From Prorocentrum cordatum (taxonomy: Eukaryota > Sar > Dinophyceae > Prorocentrales > Prorocentraceae), in assembly GCA_963575745.1 (NCBI GenBank), contig CAUYUJ010019075.1, positions 16,001-80,000 on the forward strand: a stretch of DNA of 64,000 nucleotides. Direction: 5' to 3'. Within the stretch, counting starts at the first letter, position 1; each line of letters begins with the position of its first letter. Both the position numbers and the translations under genes were made by a program. Shown here piece by piece: positions 49,556 through 58,541 of this stretch. The notes beneath the pieces were generated by a model. It worked only from the letters and a program-made list of their open reading frames with translations, ran no database searches and was not told where the DNA came from.

Positions 49556-49850
49556 ATGGTGGACTCGTGCCATCGGCTCGTCTTCGACTCCGAAGGCGGG
49601 CGAGATGCTAGATACGCGTGCCACAAGTTCAGCGGAGATGTTGTGAAGTTCTGCCGCAGGAACAGGGTCTACGAGATTGACATGCGCTCGGGGGAATGTC
49701 GCCGATCTATCGGCGACGTATCGCTGATTCAAGCTCGATGTTACCCATCCAGAGCTGGTCCCCCCCCCAACGATGCCCCTCAATACCTAGACCTCCCTGG
49801 CGAACAGCCCGGATCAGTGCCAGTCGAGGTAACGGCGGCCCTCCTCGGGT
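49556..49850 (+). pseudogene. Possible retroelement polyprotein fragment
   Basis: The frame begins MVDSCHRLVFDSEGGRDARY, ACHKFSGDVVKFCRRNRVYE, IDMRSGECRRS. The spacing (His-Arg-x-x-Phe-Asp, then Arg-Arg-Asn-x-Val-Tyr-x-x-Asp-Met) resembles the segment between protease and integrase in Ty1/copia-type polyproteins of protists. This is a recollection of pattern, not a search result. It is flanked by family Q copies. If correct it is a short, dead fragment. Alternatively it is an ordinary exon. Confidence 0.3.
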
Positions 49851-49904
49851 TTGAGGTTCGAGGTTTTCCCGGACGATGTCATAGGTCACAGGTTTTCTTT
49901 GGGT

Positions 49905-50010
49905 TTCTAGGATGCTCTCCAGCAGCTGCGCCTCGCCGAGAGCGTTGCGGGGTTGCCCAGATCGTCCAGAACGGCCACTGGAGACCCGAGTTAGGGCCTG
50001 AGGGCCAGAC
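49905..50010 (+). repeat. Family Q dispersed repeat
   Basis: CTCTCCAGCAGCTGCGCCTC, TTGCCCAGATCGTCCAGAAC and GAGGGCCAGACGACGGG. It immediately precedes element C3. Confidence 0.75.
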
Positions 50011-50021
50011 GACGGGGGGAG

Positions 50022-50223
50022 TCGAGGGGAACGAGAATTACATAAATACAAAAACTCGGAAGTCCGCGTGGATTTCTCGGACCGGCGCTGGACCCCCCTC
50101 CCTGGCGCGCGGAGCGCGCCAGGGGCGGCGCCGGAGGCGCCGCTAGGGGGGTCCAGCGCGGATCCGAGAAATTCGCGCAGACCTCCGAGTTTTTCTATTT
50201 ATGTCATTCCTCGTTCCCCTCGA
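50022..50223 (-). mobile_element. Family C fold-back element (C3)
   Basis: TCGAGGGGAACGAG and CTCGTTCCCCTCGA at the tips, then arms AACTCGGAAGTCCGCG and CGCAGACCTCCGAGTT. Core hairpins are in the opposite order to C2, so this copy is inverted. Confidence 0.88.
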
Positions 50224-50394
50224 GTAGGAGAGCCTGTCAAGGCCACGGCGGTCCTACCTGGCCGTTTTCGTCTTCGCGGGGCCTCCTGGGGACCTCTGAG
50301 GTCGCCACGGCTGGATCCGCCTCGAGCATGCACTGGGGCAGGACGGATCCTCAGAGGGGTCCGGGGTCCGATTTCATTGGGACTTGGGCCGGGC

Positions 50395-50672
50395 AGAAGA
50401 GGAGGAGGAGAAGGAGAAGGGGGAGGAGGAGGAGGAGGAGGAGGAGGAGGAGGAGGAGGAGGAGGAGGAGGAGGAGGAGGGAGGGAGGAGGAGGAGGAGG
50501 AAGGAGGAGGAGGAGGAGGGAGAGAGAGGAGGAGGGAAGGAGGAGGAGGAGGAGGAGGAGGAGGGAGGAGGAGGAGGAGGGAGGAGCGGAGGCGGAGGAG
50601 GAGGAGGTGGAGGAGGAGGAGGAGGAGGAGGAGGAGGAGGAGGAGAGGAGGAGGAGGAGGAGGAGGAGGAGC
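50395..50672. repeat. (GGA)n array
   Basis: Interrupted 275-bp GGA tract. Confidence 0.95.
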
Positions 50673-50689
50673 CGCCGTTGACCCGAGAA

Positions 50690-51250
50690 AAGCGGATGCG
50701 TGCTTCGGCCCAGAGGCGGCCCCGAAAGGGAACGCATCCACCCCCAGTCGCCCAACTCCTCGCCGGTGGGGGCCAGATATAGCCACGCCTGGGCACGAGC
50801 GCCTCGGCCATCGAGGGCCTGCTCCCGCCGATGTCGACCGGCGGTGCATCGCCGATGCCGGGTCGATGCCACCCCCCCGCCGAGCCAGTCCTCCCTTCCG
50901 ATTTGTCTCGCGGGAGAAGGACCTACCCAGATCCACGTCGTTGCGGGCTGGGCCCCGGGGCCGCGACCCCATGGGTGCAGGGCGCTCCTTCGCGGATGTC
51001 CCTCCTCATGCGAACGCGTGTATCCAGGCCGCGAGGCCGTGAATACGGGTGTGTCTGCGGCTCATGGCGATCGTTGCCCCGCATACGCACCCTGAGATCC
51101 TTGAGTTCAGGGGTCTGGCCCTTGAGCGTCTGCGCGAGGATCACTTAACTGTAGAATCTTGGTGCCCCAGCGTGCCAGAATCCGTCGGTCCAGTATCCTC
51201 GCATGCCCGGTCGCCATGAAGACGCTCAGGTGCCAAATCGATCAATTGAA
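50690..51250. other. Dispersed-repeat sequence with ATCGCCGAT words, no gene
   Basis: CCCAACTCCTCGCCGGTGGG followed by GGCCAGATATAGCC also occurs near 49490. GCATCGCCGATG words recur at 8106 and 56700-56800. No convincing frame. Confidence 0.4.
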
Positions 51251-51254
51251 CGAT

Positions 51255-51256
51255 CC

Positions 51257-51317
<61 letters not shown>
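51255..51317. repeat. (CGT)n microsatellite
   Basis: About 20 CGT units directly 5' of a candidate first exon. Confidence 0.95.
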
Positions 51318-51318
<1 letters not shown>

Positions 51319-51335
51319 GGCCTGGCGAGCGCCAC

Positions 51336-51460
51336 ATGGGGAGGCCGCTGTCGCTGCTGCTGGCGCTGGCCTCCTCGCTGCCGGCCTCCGGGCTGCAGCT
51401 GGAGCCCGCGCGCACAGAGGCCGCGCCGAGGAGGGCGGCGGCCTTGAAAGAGATCAAGGG
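51336..51460 (+). CDS. Candidate first exon with signal peptide
   Basis: ATG at 51336 opens MGRPLSLLLALASSLPASGL followed by EPARTEAAPRRAAALKEIKG. A basic N-terminus, a Leu/Ala hydrophobic core and small residues before a probable cleavage site fit a signal peptide. Third positions are almost all G or C. The frame then enters a (GAG)n tract encoding poly-Glu. It lies 4.2 kb upstream of the glycosyltransferase-like exons on the same strand. A secretory-pathway start for that gene is attractive but not proven. Confidence 0.4.
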
Positions 51461-51570
51461 CGAGGGGGAGGAGGAGGAGGAGGAGGAGGAGGAGGAGGAG
51501 GAGGAGGAGGAGGAGGAGGAGGAGGAGGAGGAGGAGGAGGAGAAGGAGAAGGCGGAGGAGGAGGACCTCT
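51461..51570. repeat. (GAG)n tract
   Basis: About 90 bp of pure GAG following the signal-peptide exon. Confidence 0.95.
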
Positions 51571-52210
51571 CTGTTCTTTTCGCGATGGCCCAATGTCGAC
51601 TACACGTGCGAGGGACCCTTCGCCGAAGTGACCTCTGGTGCGGGCCCACTGGGGTCCCCCGATCGCCGAGCACGATGCGGTGGTAGCGTCCTGCGCCGCT
51701 TGTGTTCGGCCCCCCGCGGCCCCGAAAGTAAGCCGCGCGCCACAGGTCACTCCAGGGTCGCTCCTGCGCGTAGTCGACAATGCCCCTCTTGAGCCCCAGA
51801 GTTCCGACAACCTGACGTCTGTCCGCGGGCGAGCCTTCCTCCAGCTCGGCACTCGGGGGCTGGACGTCCGGGAGGGGCAGCGGCCCCCCGGGGAGGCGGC
51901 CCGAGCCTCTGGGGCCCGGGGGAGAGCAGGGCTCTGGCGTAGACCTTCGTATCCTCTTCGCGACGGCCCAGTGCCTCTTTGCTCGAGGCGAGGATTTACT
52001 TACACGTCACCGCCGCCCGGGGATCGAGTTTCGGAGGCCTCGGCGGGCGGTGGATCTGGAGATAGAACCATTCGGGCCCTGGGGGGAGGGGGCAAGACGT
52101 ATCGATGTCCACCGCCTGCTGGTGCCCTCGGAGATCGATCCCCCGGGCGGTGGTGGTGGATACCTCCCCGCCTCGCGCTGATGGCTGGCACCGTGCGCGG
52201 CGTTCCAGGA
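51571..52210. other. GC-rich spacer with internal repeat, no gene recognised
   Basis: CTTTTCGCGATGGCCCAATG (51587) and CTCTTCGCGACGGCCCAGTG (51954) with downstream ACACGT form a direct repeat about 370 bp apart. Confidence 0.4.
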
Positions 52211-52385
52211 AGGGCCCTTCTTCCTCCTCCTCCTCCTCCTCCCTCCTCCTTCCTCCTCCTCCTCCTCCTCCTCCTCCTCCTCCTCCTCCTCCTCCTCCTC
52301 CTCGAACTCCTCCTCCTCCTCCTCCTCCTCCTCCTCCTCCTCCTCCTCCTCCTCCTCCTCCTCCTCCTCCTCCTCCTCCCCCCGC
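52211..52385. repeat. (TCC)n array
   Basis: Long TCC tract with a GAACTCC interruption near 52303. Confidence 0.95.
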
Positions 52386-52804
52386 CCCTCTTTGAGCCAC
52401 CGAAGGAGAGTTGGCATCTCCTCGGCGGCAGGCGGTGGGAGGCTGGCTGGAGCCAACGCAAGCAGAGAGAACGGCGGCGGCCGTCCGTCGGCAGAGGCTG
52501 GCGGAAGGCCGGCAGGAGTACAGTCGGGCTGATGTGTAAGATCGAAGTGTGCTCGGGCAGATGTCGTAATAAAAGGGAGGGGATCTGGACTCTCCAAGAC
52601 AAGCCATTTCAGACCTCCCCCGTGGGAGAACCCTCCAAAACATCGTCCCCAGACCCCCCAGGCCCTCCAAGATAGCCTGGAAGAGACCCCCCCCGAAATG
52701 AGACCCCCCTCCCTTTATTACGAACTCTGGAGTACCTTGTCATTCGTCGTGCTTGTCGTATATGTTCGTGTGCATCCTGGGGGACGGCACCCTCGAAGGG
52801 GCTG

Positions 52805-52988
52805 ACTCCGAGTTTCTTAATAAGCGTTGGGGGGTACCCCCCCGACTGGGGTCAACCTCGCCTCGTCATCGTGCCGCGACGAGGGTCGGGGCGCCTTCGG
52901 CGTGCGGTGGCTGCCCGCGACGGGGGTCGATGTGGGGCTGTCGGCGGGGGTGACGCCCCCCCCGACGCTTATGAAGAAACTCGGGGTA
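52805..52988 (-). mobile_element. Family E element (E2)
   Basis: ACTCCGAGTTTCTTAATAAG on the left and ATGAAGAAACTCGGGGTAG on the right form the TIR. The interior, GACGAGGGTCGGGGCGCCTT to GACGGGGGTCGATGTGGG, is the reverse complement of E1's interior. Confidence 0.85.
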
Positions 52989-53388
52989 GGGTCTGGGGTG
53001 CGGCGGAGAGGGTCTCGTGTTCTCGAAGGATGTTCGTCTGGCCCAGATCCGACTGTATGGAATGCACCCTGTTTGTGACCGTTGCTGGTTTTCGCTCTCT
53101 GCCAGGTTCTGTGTGTCGTGCGCGGAGTTCAGGAAAGCCTCCTCGAGGGGCAGCGGATTCTTGAGAGGTGGATTTGTTTGCCGAGGACAAAAAAACTGTC
53201 TGTGGCCGGGGCTCCCCGGGGCTCAGCGCGGCGCGGGGCCAGCCCACTCCTCTGGCTGGCGGGGGCGCGGGAGCCACGCGGGGGCCGCGGCATTCCGCTG
53301 GCCCGGCTCGGCTGGCCCGGCTTTGGCAGCCACCACGCAGCCAGCGGGGCTTCGCGACGGGGCCCTGGCCGACCCGGTCTTGTGGTGA
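52989..53388. other. GC-rich stretch, gene uncertain
   Basis: Two + frames and one - frame are open with plausible composition (53017-53388, 53082-53636). None has a recognisable domain, so no coding call is made. Confidence 0.3.
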
Positions 53389-53389
53389 C

Positions 53390-53605
53390 CTCCTCCTCCT
53401 CCTCCTCCTCCTCCTCCTCCTCCTCCTCCTCCACCTCCTCCTCCTCCTCCTCCTCCTCCTCCTCCTCCTCCTCCTCCTCCCCTCCTCCTCCTCCTCCTCC
53501 TCCTCCTCCTCCTCCCCTCCTCCACCTCCTCATCCTCCTCCTCCTCCTCCTCCTCCTCCTCCTCCTCCTCTCCCCTCCCCCCCCCCTCCCCCTCCCCCCT
53601 CCCTG
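53390..53605. repeat. (TCC)n array
   Basis: TCC tract grading into C-rich sequence. Confidence 0.95.
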
Positions 53606-53644
53606 GCCGACCCGGTTCTGTGGTGGCCCGGGCTAGTGCGTCCC

Positions 53645-53836
53645 TAGGGGAACAAAAATAGCATACACATAAAAACTCGGAGGTGCGCGCGGATTTCTCG
53701 GTTCGGCGCTGGACCGCCTCCCTGGCGCGCGCGCCAGGGGCGGCGCCGGAGGCGCCGCCAGGGGGCCCCAGCGCCGATCCGAGAAATCCGCGCGGACCTC
53801 CGAGTTTTTATGTTTATGTCATTTTTTGTTCCCCTA
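53645..53836 (-). mobile_element. Family C fold-back element (C4)
   Basis: TAGGGGAACAAAAATAG to TTTTTTGTTCCCCTA, 192 bp, arms with AACTCGGAGG and CCTCCGAGTT. Core hairpin order is as in C3. Flanks read AGTGC just before and after, but a clean duplication is not resolved. Confidence 0.9.
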
Positions 53837-54430
53837 GTGCCCGGGATCAGTGTTCTCGGAAGCCGCCAGCCGCTATATTGCGCGATGTTGCTGCAGCCGG
53901 GCGAGATCACACATGAACATCTGCTTTACCGTTGGGGCGTTGCGCTTCACCCTTCTCGCGGCTCGAGCGCGGTCACGGGGGGGGGGGGTCGTCTGGGGAC
54001 CGCTGCTCCTCTCCCCCCCCGCCCTGCAGGCGGGAGCAGGGATCGCGACCCCCAGAGGCTTCTTGGAGCGGAATCCTTTTCCCCATCACCTCTCGCCGCC
54101 CCCGCCCGTCGTCCCGTCCTGAGCGCGCCGTGGCACGCTCCTGCCAGTTGCCACTGCCGCGTGGCCGCCGCCTGCTGTCATCGCGGCGGGCCCCTCCGTC
54201 GAGGGTCCTCCAGGCCAAGAGGGGCCCCCCTGCACGCTCGTCTCATCCCCTCTCCTGGGGGTGGGAGGCTGGTTGGCTGCAGTCTCGATGACGCGGGGGA
54301 AGCGCAGACGTCGGCGCCTTGATGGGATGCCCAGGGCGGCAGGACCCACTGCCCAGCGCGCGGGCAAGTCCCGCCCCTGCTCGGCCACCCGCGCTGCGCC
54401 GGGGGCGGCGGAGCCGGGCGGCGCGCCGCG
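53837..54430. other. No gene recognised
   Basis: GC-rich sequence with ambiguous frames. Confidence 0.35.
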
Positions 54431-54530
54431 TGGCCCAGCTGCCACAGGTGCCCGACTACAAGTCGGCACCGCGCTGGGGCGCCAGCGGCCGCGCTGTTTG
54501 CCATCTGCCCACGAACAAAAACGCGGTTGG
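54431..54530 (+). CDS. Weak candidate exon
   Basis: A frame reading QLPQVPDYKSAPRWGASGRA, VCHLPTNKNAV with G/C third positions. CAG triplets just upstream could serve as acceptors. It is on the same strand as, and 1.1 kb before, the glycosyltransferase-like exon. No domain is recognised. Confidence 0.25.
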
Positions 54531-54692
54531 CGGCGTCTCGGGGCCGCCGTCGGGCTCCGAGGGCCATCAGAGAGCGAGCCCTGGGGAGAGCGTCATCTCG
54601 GAGAGCGGGCCGGCGCGTGATCGTCGTCTGTTGGGGTCTTTGGCCAGCGTTCTTGGATGGAGGTTCTCGCTGCCACGGCTCCAGACTAGCCT

Positions 54693-54867
54693 CCGACGTC
54701 ATGATTTTTCCATGACGTCGACCCCCAGAGGTCTGGACCCCTTCCCCGGGACCGGCTTTTCGCCCTGAGTCGTTTTTTGACGGTCCCGAGGGCCGGCAAG
54801 GGCCCCAGAGGCCAAAGATAATGAAAAACCTCCCGCCTTGATTTTTTTTCACTCGAGGGGGTCTGGG
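54693..54867 (+). mobile_element. Family B element (B16)
   Basis: CCGACGTCATGATTTTTCCA to CACTCGAGGGGGTCTGGG. The left CCCAGA tip is diverged. GGATGGAGGTTCTCGCTGCC at 54655 and GGATGGAGGTTCTCGTTGCC at 54869 flank it as direct repeats. Confidence 0.85.
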
Positions 54868-55215
54868 TTGGATGGAGGTTCTCGTTGCCACAACCTGGGC
54901 ACAGCTTGAGAGACGGGGCAGTTTGGGCACACGTGCGGGGGCCCATGATGGGCCTGTTTTCCACCACCACCGCCATAAGTTGGAGGGGGAGGAGATCCTC
55001 CTCCTCCTCCTCCTCCTCCTCCTCCTCCTCCTCCTCGTCCTCCTCCTCCTCCTCCTCCTCCTCGTCCTCCTCCTTCCCCCCATCCAACTTGTGGTGGTGG
55101 TCGTGGAAAACAGGCCCACCTCTTGGGCCTCCTGGGGGCGCCTCGTCGCAACGGCGGCCAGGATCGCTTCGAAACCACAGTTTTATAGGGCCCTCTGTCA
55201 TCAGGACATTGCAAA

Positions 55216-55398
55216 CCCAGACCCCCTCGGGTCGTGACAAAATCACGACGGGAGGTTTTTCTATATTTTCGGCTTCTGGAGGCCCTTACCGGCCCTTGGG
55301 AACGCCAAACGACTCGGGATACACAACCGGTCCCGGCTAATGGGTCCAGACCGCTGGGGGTCGACGCCATAAGAAAATCATGACGTCGGAGGTCTGGG
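55216..55398 (-). mobile_element. Family B element (B17)
   Basis: CCCAGACCCCCTCGGGTCGT to GACGTCGGAGGTCTGGG. GTCATCAGGACATTGCAAA on the left and GTCATCAGGACACTGCAAA on the right (within AGGGCCC-led blocks of about 29 bp) are direct repeats of the flanks. Confidence 0.88.
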
Positions 55399-55628
55399 TC
55401 TTAGGGCCCCTTGTCATCAGGACACTGCAAAGTAGGATTCTGAAAGTTCCATCTGGGGAGAGCGAAGCGTGGGGAGTGCTGGGATCCACGGCCGCAGTCT
55501 TCTCAGACGCGCCAGTGTCCTGGTCGATCGGAGTCCCCGTGCAGGGGGCGCTGAGGGTCACGCCGCACTGGCCAGGAAGGAGTCCGAGGAGTGGCGGCGG
55601 CGGTGCCTTCCCCAGCCCCTGGGGCCAG

Positions 55629-55765
55629 GAGCGTGCTGCTCATAGTGGCCGGCCTGACCCGGCACTTCGAGGCCACGTGGCCTGGGCTGGAGCGGTCGCT
55701 GCTGGTGCCGAACGAGGAGGCCGGCTACGAGTTCAGGATCGTTTTCAGCACCGACACGAGCCTAG
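55629..55765 (+). CDS. Glycosyltransferase-like gene, N-terminal domain exon
   Basis: CCCCTGGGGCCAG is the likely acceptor. The frame reads SVLLIVAGLTRHFEATWPGL, ERSLLVPNEEAGYEFRIVFS, TDTSLG, then CCTAG|GTCAGA is a good GT donor. The beta-strand followed by Gly-x-x-Arg and an aromatic helix is the usual start of a family of eukaryotic and viral-type glycosyltransferase-like proteins with Gly-x-x-Arg-x-Phe at the N-terminus. It would bind a nucleotide sugar, probably in the Golgi lumen. Family membership is by motif memory. Compatible later exons (55.9, 58.6, 59.7 and 60.6 kb) strengthen it. Confidence 0.55.
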
Positions 55766-55929
55766 GTCAGAGGCGGGCAAGTTGAGACAACAGCGGTGTG
55801 GCTTTCGGGGGCCCCCTCGTCGCCATCTCTGGACGCAGCCTGGAAAGCTGCTGCGTTTGGACCCCGGGAGGGGTGCACGGTTGAGCCGCCGTTGCCCCGA
55901 TCAGCCCTGCTCCGCTTAGGGTGCCACAG

Positions 55930-56047
55930 CGACTCGCCGAGGTGGGGGTCCCGCAAGTGCGAGGAACCGACCGACCGGGCGTCACAGCTGCGGGCCATCA
56001 AGGAGGTCATCGCCCCCCGCCAGGTCCGGGTCGGGCGGGCTGGGGAT
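55930..56047 (+). CDS. Glycosyltransferase-like gene, probable second exon
   Basis: The frame reads KCEEPTDRASQLRAIKEVIA then PRQVRVGRAGDTIV. A run ending IxPxxVxV after a stretch of polar helix is what follows the N-terminal strand in the same family. Borders are uncertain (CCACAG at 55929 or AAG at 55957 as acceptor). The upstream sequence in the same frame may be intronic. Confidence 0.35.
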
Positions 56048-56679
56048 ACGATAGTTGCAGCATGCAGCTGGCCGCGGCCCCGTGTGTCCAGCGCCGGGAG
56101 GCGCCAGGAAAGCCAGCTCTGCGGAGGTCCGACGTCGCGAGGAACCACACAACGCCAATAGCCCGGAATCACGGCCGGAGCCCCAGACCGCATCGTTCTG
56201 AGGCACTCCTCCGAGCCAGGCCGGGGGCTTGCGGCCCAGGACGGGGCGAAGCCGCCACGCGCGAACAGTTGCGACGCCAGGGTCCCCGTCGCCCGACGAT
56301 GTGATGGTCTCCGTGTGCGGCCCCGGAGTCCCCGACCCACTCCCGGGGCCAGTGTGCCGTCCCCGGCAGAGGACCCCCGAGGCCGCAGTCCCAGAGGAGC
56401 GCCAGGGACGGAAGCGTGCCGTCGGAGAGCTGGGATCTCGGGGCTCGTCTGGCCCGAGAGCCCAGGCCTCCAGAGTGAGCGGCGGAGGAGAGCGGGGCCG
56501 TCTTCACCGTCATAGTTCGGCGCGTGCGCTGCCCGCGTAAGGTCGCACGTAGCCGCCCTCGCTGCAGACGTGGCCTGCCGCGCCCCTGGCCCGCGTCAGC
56601 CACCGCGTCAGATCGCAGTGACATCTCGCGCAAGACCCGTTTTTGATCTTCGCTCAATTGGGGTCCGAGTAAATGAGGT

Positions 56680-56810
56680 CGGAGGATCGCGCCGCAACGT
56701 CGATGCATCGGCGATGCGGCTCGATGTGGAGCCCGATTTTCTCCGCGCTGGCGTTGGCGATACACCGCCGATGCATCGGCGATGCGGTGCGATCCTCCGA
56801 CCCCATCTAC
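56680..56810. repeat. GATGCATCGGCGATGCGG inverted/direct repeats
   Basis: The word occurs twice with its own internal symmetry (GCATCGGCGATGC), giving local hairpins in the presumed intron. Confidence 0.6.
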
Positions 56811-56838
56811 TTGGACCCATCAAGGAGGCCTCTAGAAA

Positions 56839-57020
56839 CCCAGACCCCCGACGTCATGATTTTCCATAACGTGGACCCCAGCGGCCCAGACCCATTCCCC
56901 AGGACCGGTTTTTCATCCCGAGTCGTCTATGCATTGTCCAGAGGGCCTGTGAGGCCCCCCAGAAGCCAAAAACAGCGAAAAACCTCTCGTCGTGATTTTC
57001 ATCATGACACGAGGGGGTCT
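56839..57020 (+). mobile_element. Family B element (B18)
   Basis: CCCAGACCCCCGACGTCATG to GACACGAGGGGGTCT. The flanks GGAGGCCTCTAGAAA and GGGGGCCTCTGGAGA look like a diverged direct duplication. Confidence 0.8.
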
Positions 57021-57046
57021 TATGGATCTAGGGGGCCTCTGGAGAG

Positions 57047-57218
57047 GTGGAGGTCGTCGACCCCGGTCCGCTCTGCGGCGCCTTGGGCACCCAGCTGCCG
57101 CCCGCACCCGGCGGCGCGCCGCTTGGCGAGGCGTCGGAAGCGCCTTACGAGGTGGGTCTCGAGTGGGCCCCCAACAGCGCCGCCGCGCTGCTGCAACCGG
57201 CCGACCGACTCGCCGGCA

Positions 57219-57220
<2 letters not shown>
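57047..57220 (+). CDS. Weak candidate exon, repeated EVGLEWAP peptide
   Basis: A frame gives EVVDPGPLCGALGTQLPPAP, GEASEAPYEVGLEWAPNSAA, ALLQPADRLAG. After a (GAC)n tract the same words recur at 57348-57415 as CEVGLEWAPAGAAALLRTGS. The GAC tract has probably expanded inside, or duplicated part of, a coding sequence. Its relation to the glycosyltransferase-like gene is unclear. Confidence 0.25.
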
Positions 57221-57311
<91 letters not shown>

Positions 57312-57312
57312 T
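57219..57312. repeat. (GAC)n microsatellite
   Basis: About 90 bp of GAC lying between two copies of a GAGGTGGG(T/C)CTCGAGTGGG segment. Confidence 0.95.
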
Positions 57313-57494
57313 GCGACCGCCGCCGCCGCCGTTGCCGCCGCCGCCCTGCGAGGTGGGCCTCGAGTGGGCCCCCGCCGGCGCCGCCGCGCTGCTGCGCACG
57401 GGCTCGGGCTGCGCCCCGTGGTGTCGGCTGCGCAGAACCCATGCAGACCCACGGACGCCGTGAAAAAACCTACGTAGAGATCCAACGCATTGAT

Positions 57495-57640
57495 AAAATC
57501 AATATTGAGTTTTTGTCGCACTTGACGGCCTCTAGCGGCCCTCGCCGGGCCCCGGGACAGTCAACAAAACGACGCAGGATGAAAAGCCGGTCCTGGGGGA
57601 GACTTCCGGGGACACCGCATGGAAAAAATCACAACATCGG
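57495..57640 (-). mobile_element. Family B element, diverged (B19)
   Basis: CCGGGACAGTCAACAAAACG, AAAGCCGGTCCTGGGGGAG and AAAAAATCACAACATCGGAT in family order. Confidence 0.55.
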
Positions 57641-57649
57641 ATCTTTGGG

Positions 57650-57777
57650 AATATGGACGGCAGGTTTTTGCTATGTTTTCGGCCTCTGGAGGCCCATCGG
57701 GATGAAAAGCGGGTCCCTGAAGATGGGTCAAGACCGCCAGGAGTCCGCGTCGTGGAAAAACGCCAGGTGTTTGGGAA
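57650..57777 (-). mobile_element. Family B element, truncated (B20)
   Basis: GGCAGGTTTTTGCTATGTTT, GATGAAAAGCGGGTCCC and GAAAAACGCCAGGTGTTTGG. The middle is shortened. Confidence 0.5.
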
Positions 57778-57789
57778 GTGTGACCCTTC

Positions 57790-58160
57790 CGCGGACCCCG
57801 AGATCCTGAAGTCTAAATTTTGTTTTCACACCGAACACCTTCACCCGGCTATGGGCCCTGGGACCATCACACGTCGATCTGGTTGCAGAACTGTAGAACA
57901 AAGATGGGGCCCGCATGGCTCGAGTCGTGTTTTTTTTTGTCCCTGCCTATACGGTCCGCTCTTCTTGCGTCCCTGAGATCCGACGGTGGAAACATGCAAC
58001 ATGGAAGCAAATCACAAGTGCAGCCCCAGAGACCCCAGACACCACCTGTCTTTGCACCATTTGTCGGGCCAGATCGATCCGTGAGGGTCCTCGTGCTCGA
58101 AACTGGACGCATACGCTTGTTGCGGCAAAATTGCGACGCCAGGTTCTGAGGGTGCGGTCC
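57790..58160. other. Intron-like spacer, no gene recognised
   Basis: Lower-GC sequence with possible faint B-like pieces. No frame of note. Confidence 0.35.
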
Positions 58161-58165
58161 CAGAG

Positions 58166-58541
58166 ATCCGATGTCGTGATTTTTCAACACGGGGCCCCCG
58201 GCAGTCTCGACCCACTCCCCAGGATCGGTGTTTCATCCTCCGTCGTTTTTTGACGGTCCCGGGGCCCGACGAGGGCCGCCAGAGGCCGCCGAAAATCGGG
58301 AGCGGAAAAGAGGGGGGTGATGACTAGGGGGGTAGGTATCATGGCGTGGGCCATGATATCTCCCCAGATTTCGTGGCGCCTCTTCTTGTTTCATTACGTC
58401 CCTGGCGCCCCGTTGGACCGCGCACATGCCAGCGGTCATGATTTGCACCCCTCCCTCCTGGACGCCCCCGTCTTGGCCGCCCCCGAGAAAACCAAAAGAG
58501 CCTCCGTCGTGATTTTCTCAACACGTTGGAGGTCTGGGGGT
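58166..58541 (+). mobile_element. Family B element interrupted by D3 (B21)
   Basis: CCGATGTCGTGATTTTTCAA to GAGGCCGCCGAAAA lies left of D3. CCTCCGTCGTGATTTTCTCA to GGAGGTCTGGGG lies right of it. Removing D3 and one GAAAA restores the normal B order, so D3 is the younger insertion. Confidence 0.8.
58296..58486 (+). mobile_element. Family D element nested in B21, GAAAA duplication (D3)
   Basis: TCGGGAGCGGAAAAGAGGGG to CTTGGCCGCCCCCGA, 191 bp. GAAAA at 58291-58295 and 58487-58491 flanks it. Confidence 0.88.

Larger units (their letters stand above)
54652..55432. mobile_element. Composite fold-back: B16 - block M - (TCC)n - M' - B17
   Basis: B16 (+) and B17 (-) form the outer inverted arms. Block M, ending GGGCCTGTTTTCCACCACCA then CCATAAGTTGGA (about 54951-54986), is mirrored after the TCC run by CCAACTTGTGGTGGTGGTCG then TGGAAAACAGGCCC (about 55082-55117). 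A TCC/GTCC microsatellite (about 54996-55075) is the loop. Single-stranded, the whole 700 bp could fold back on itself. Confidence 0.85.
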
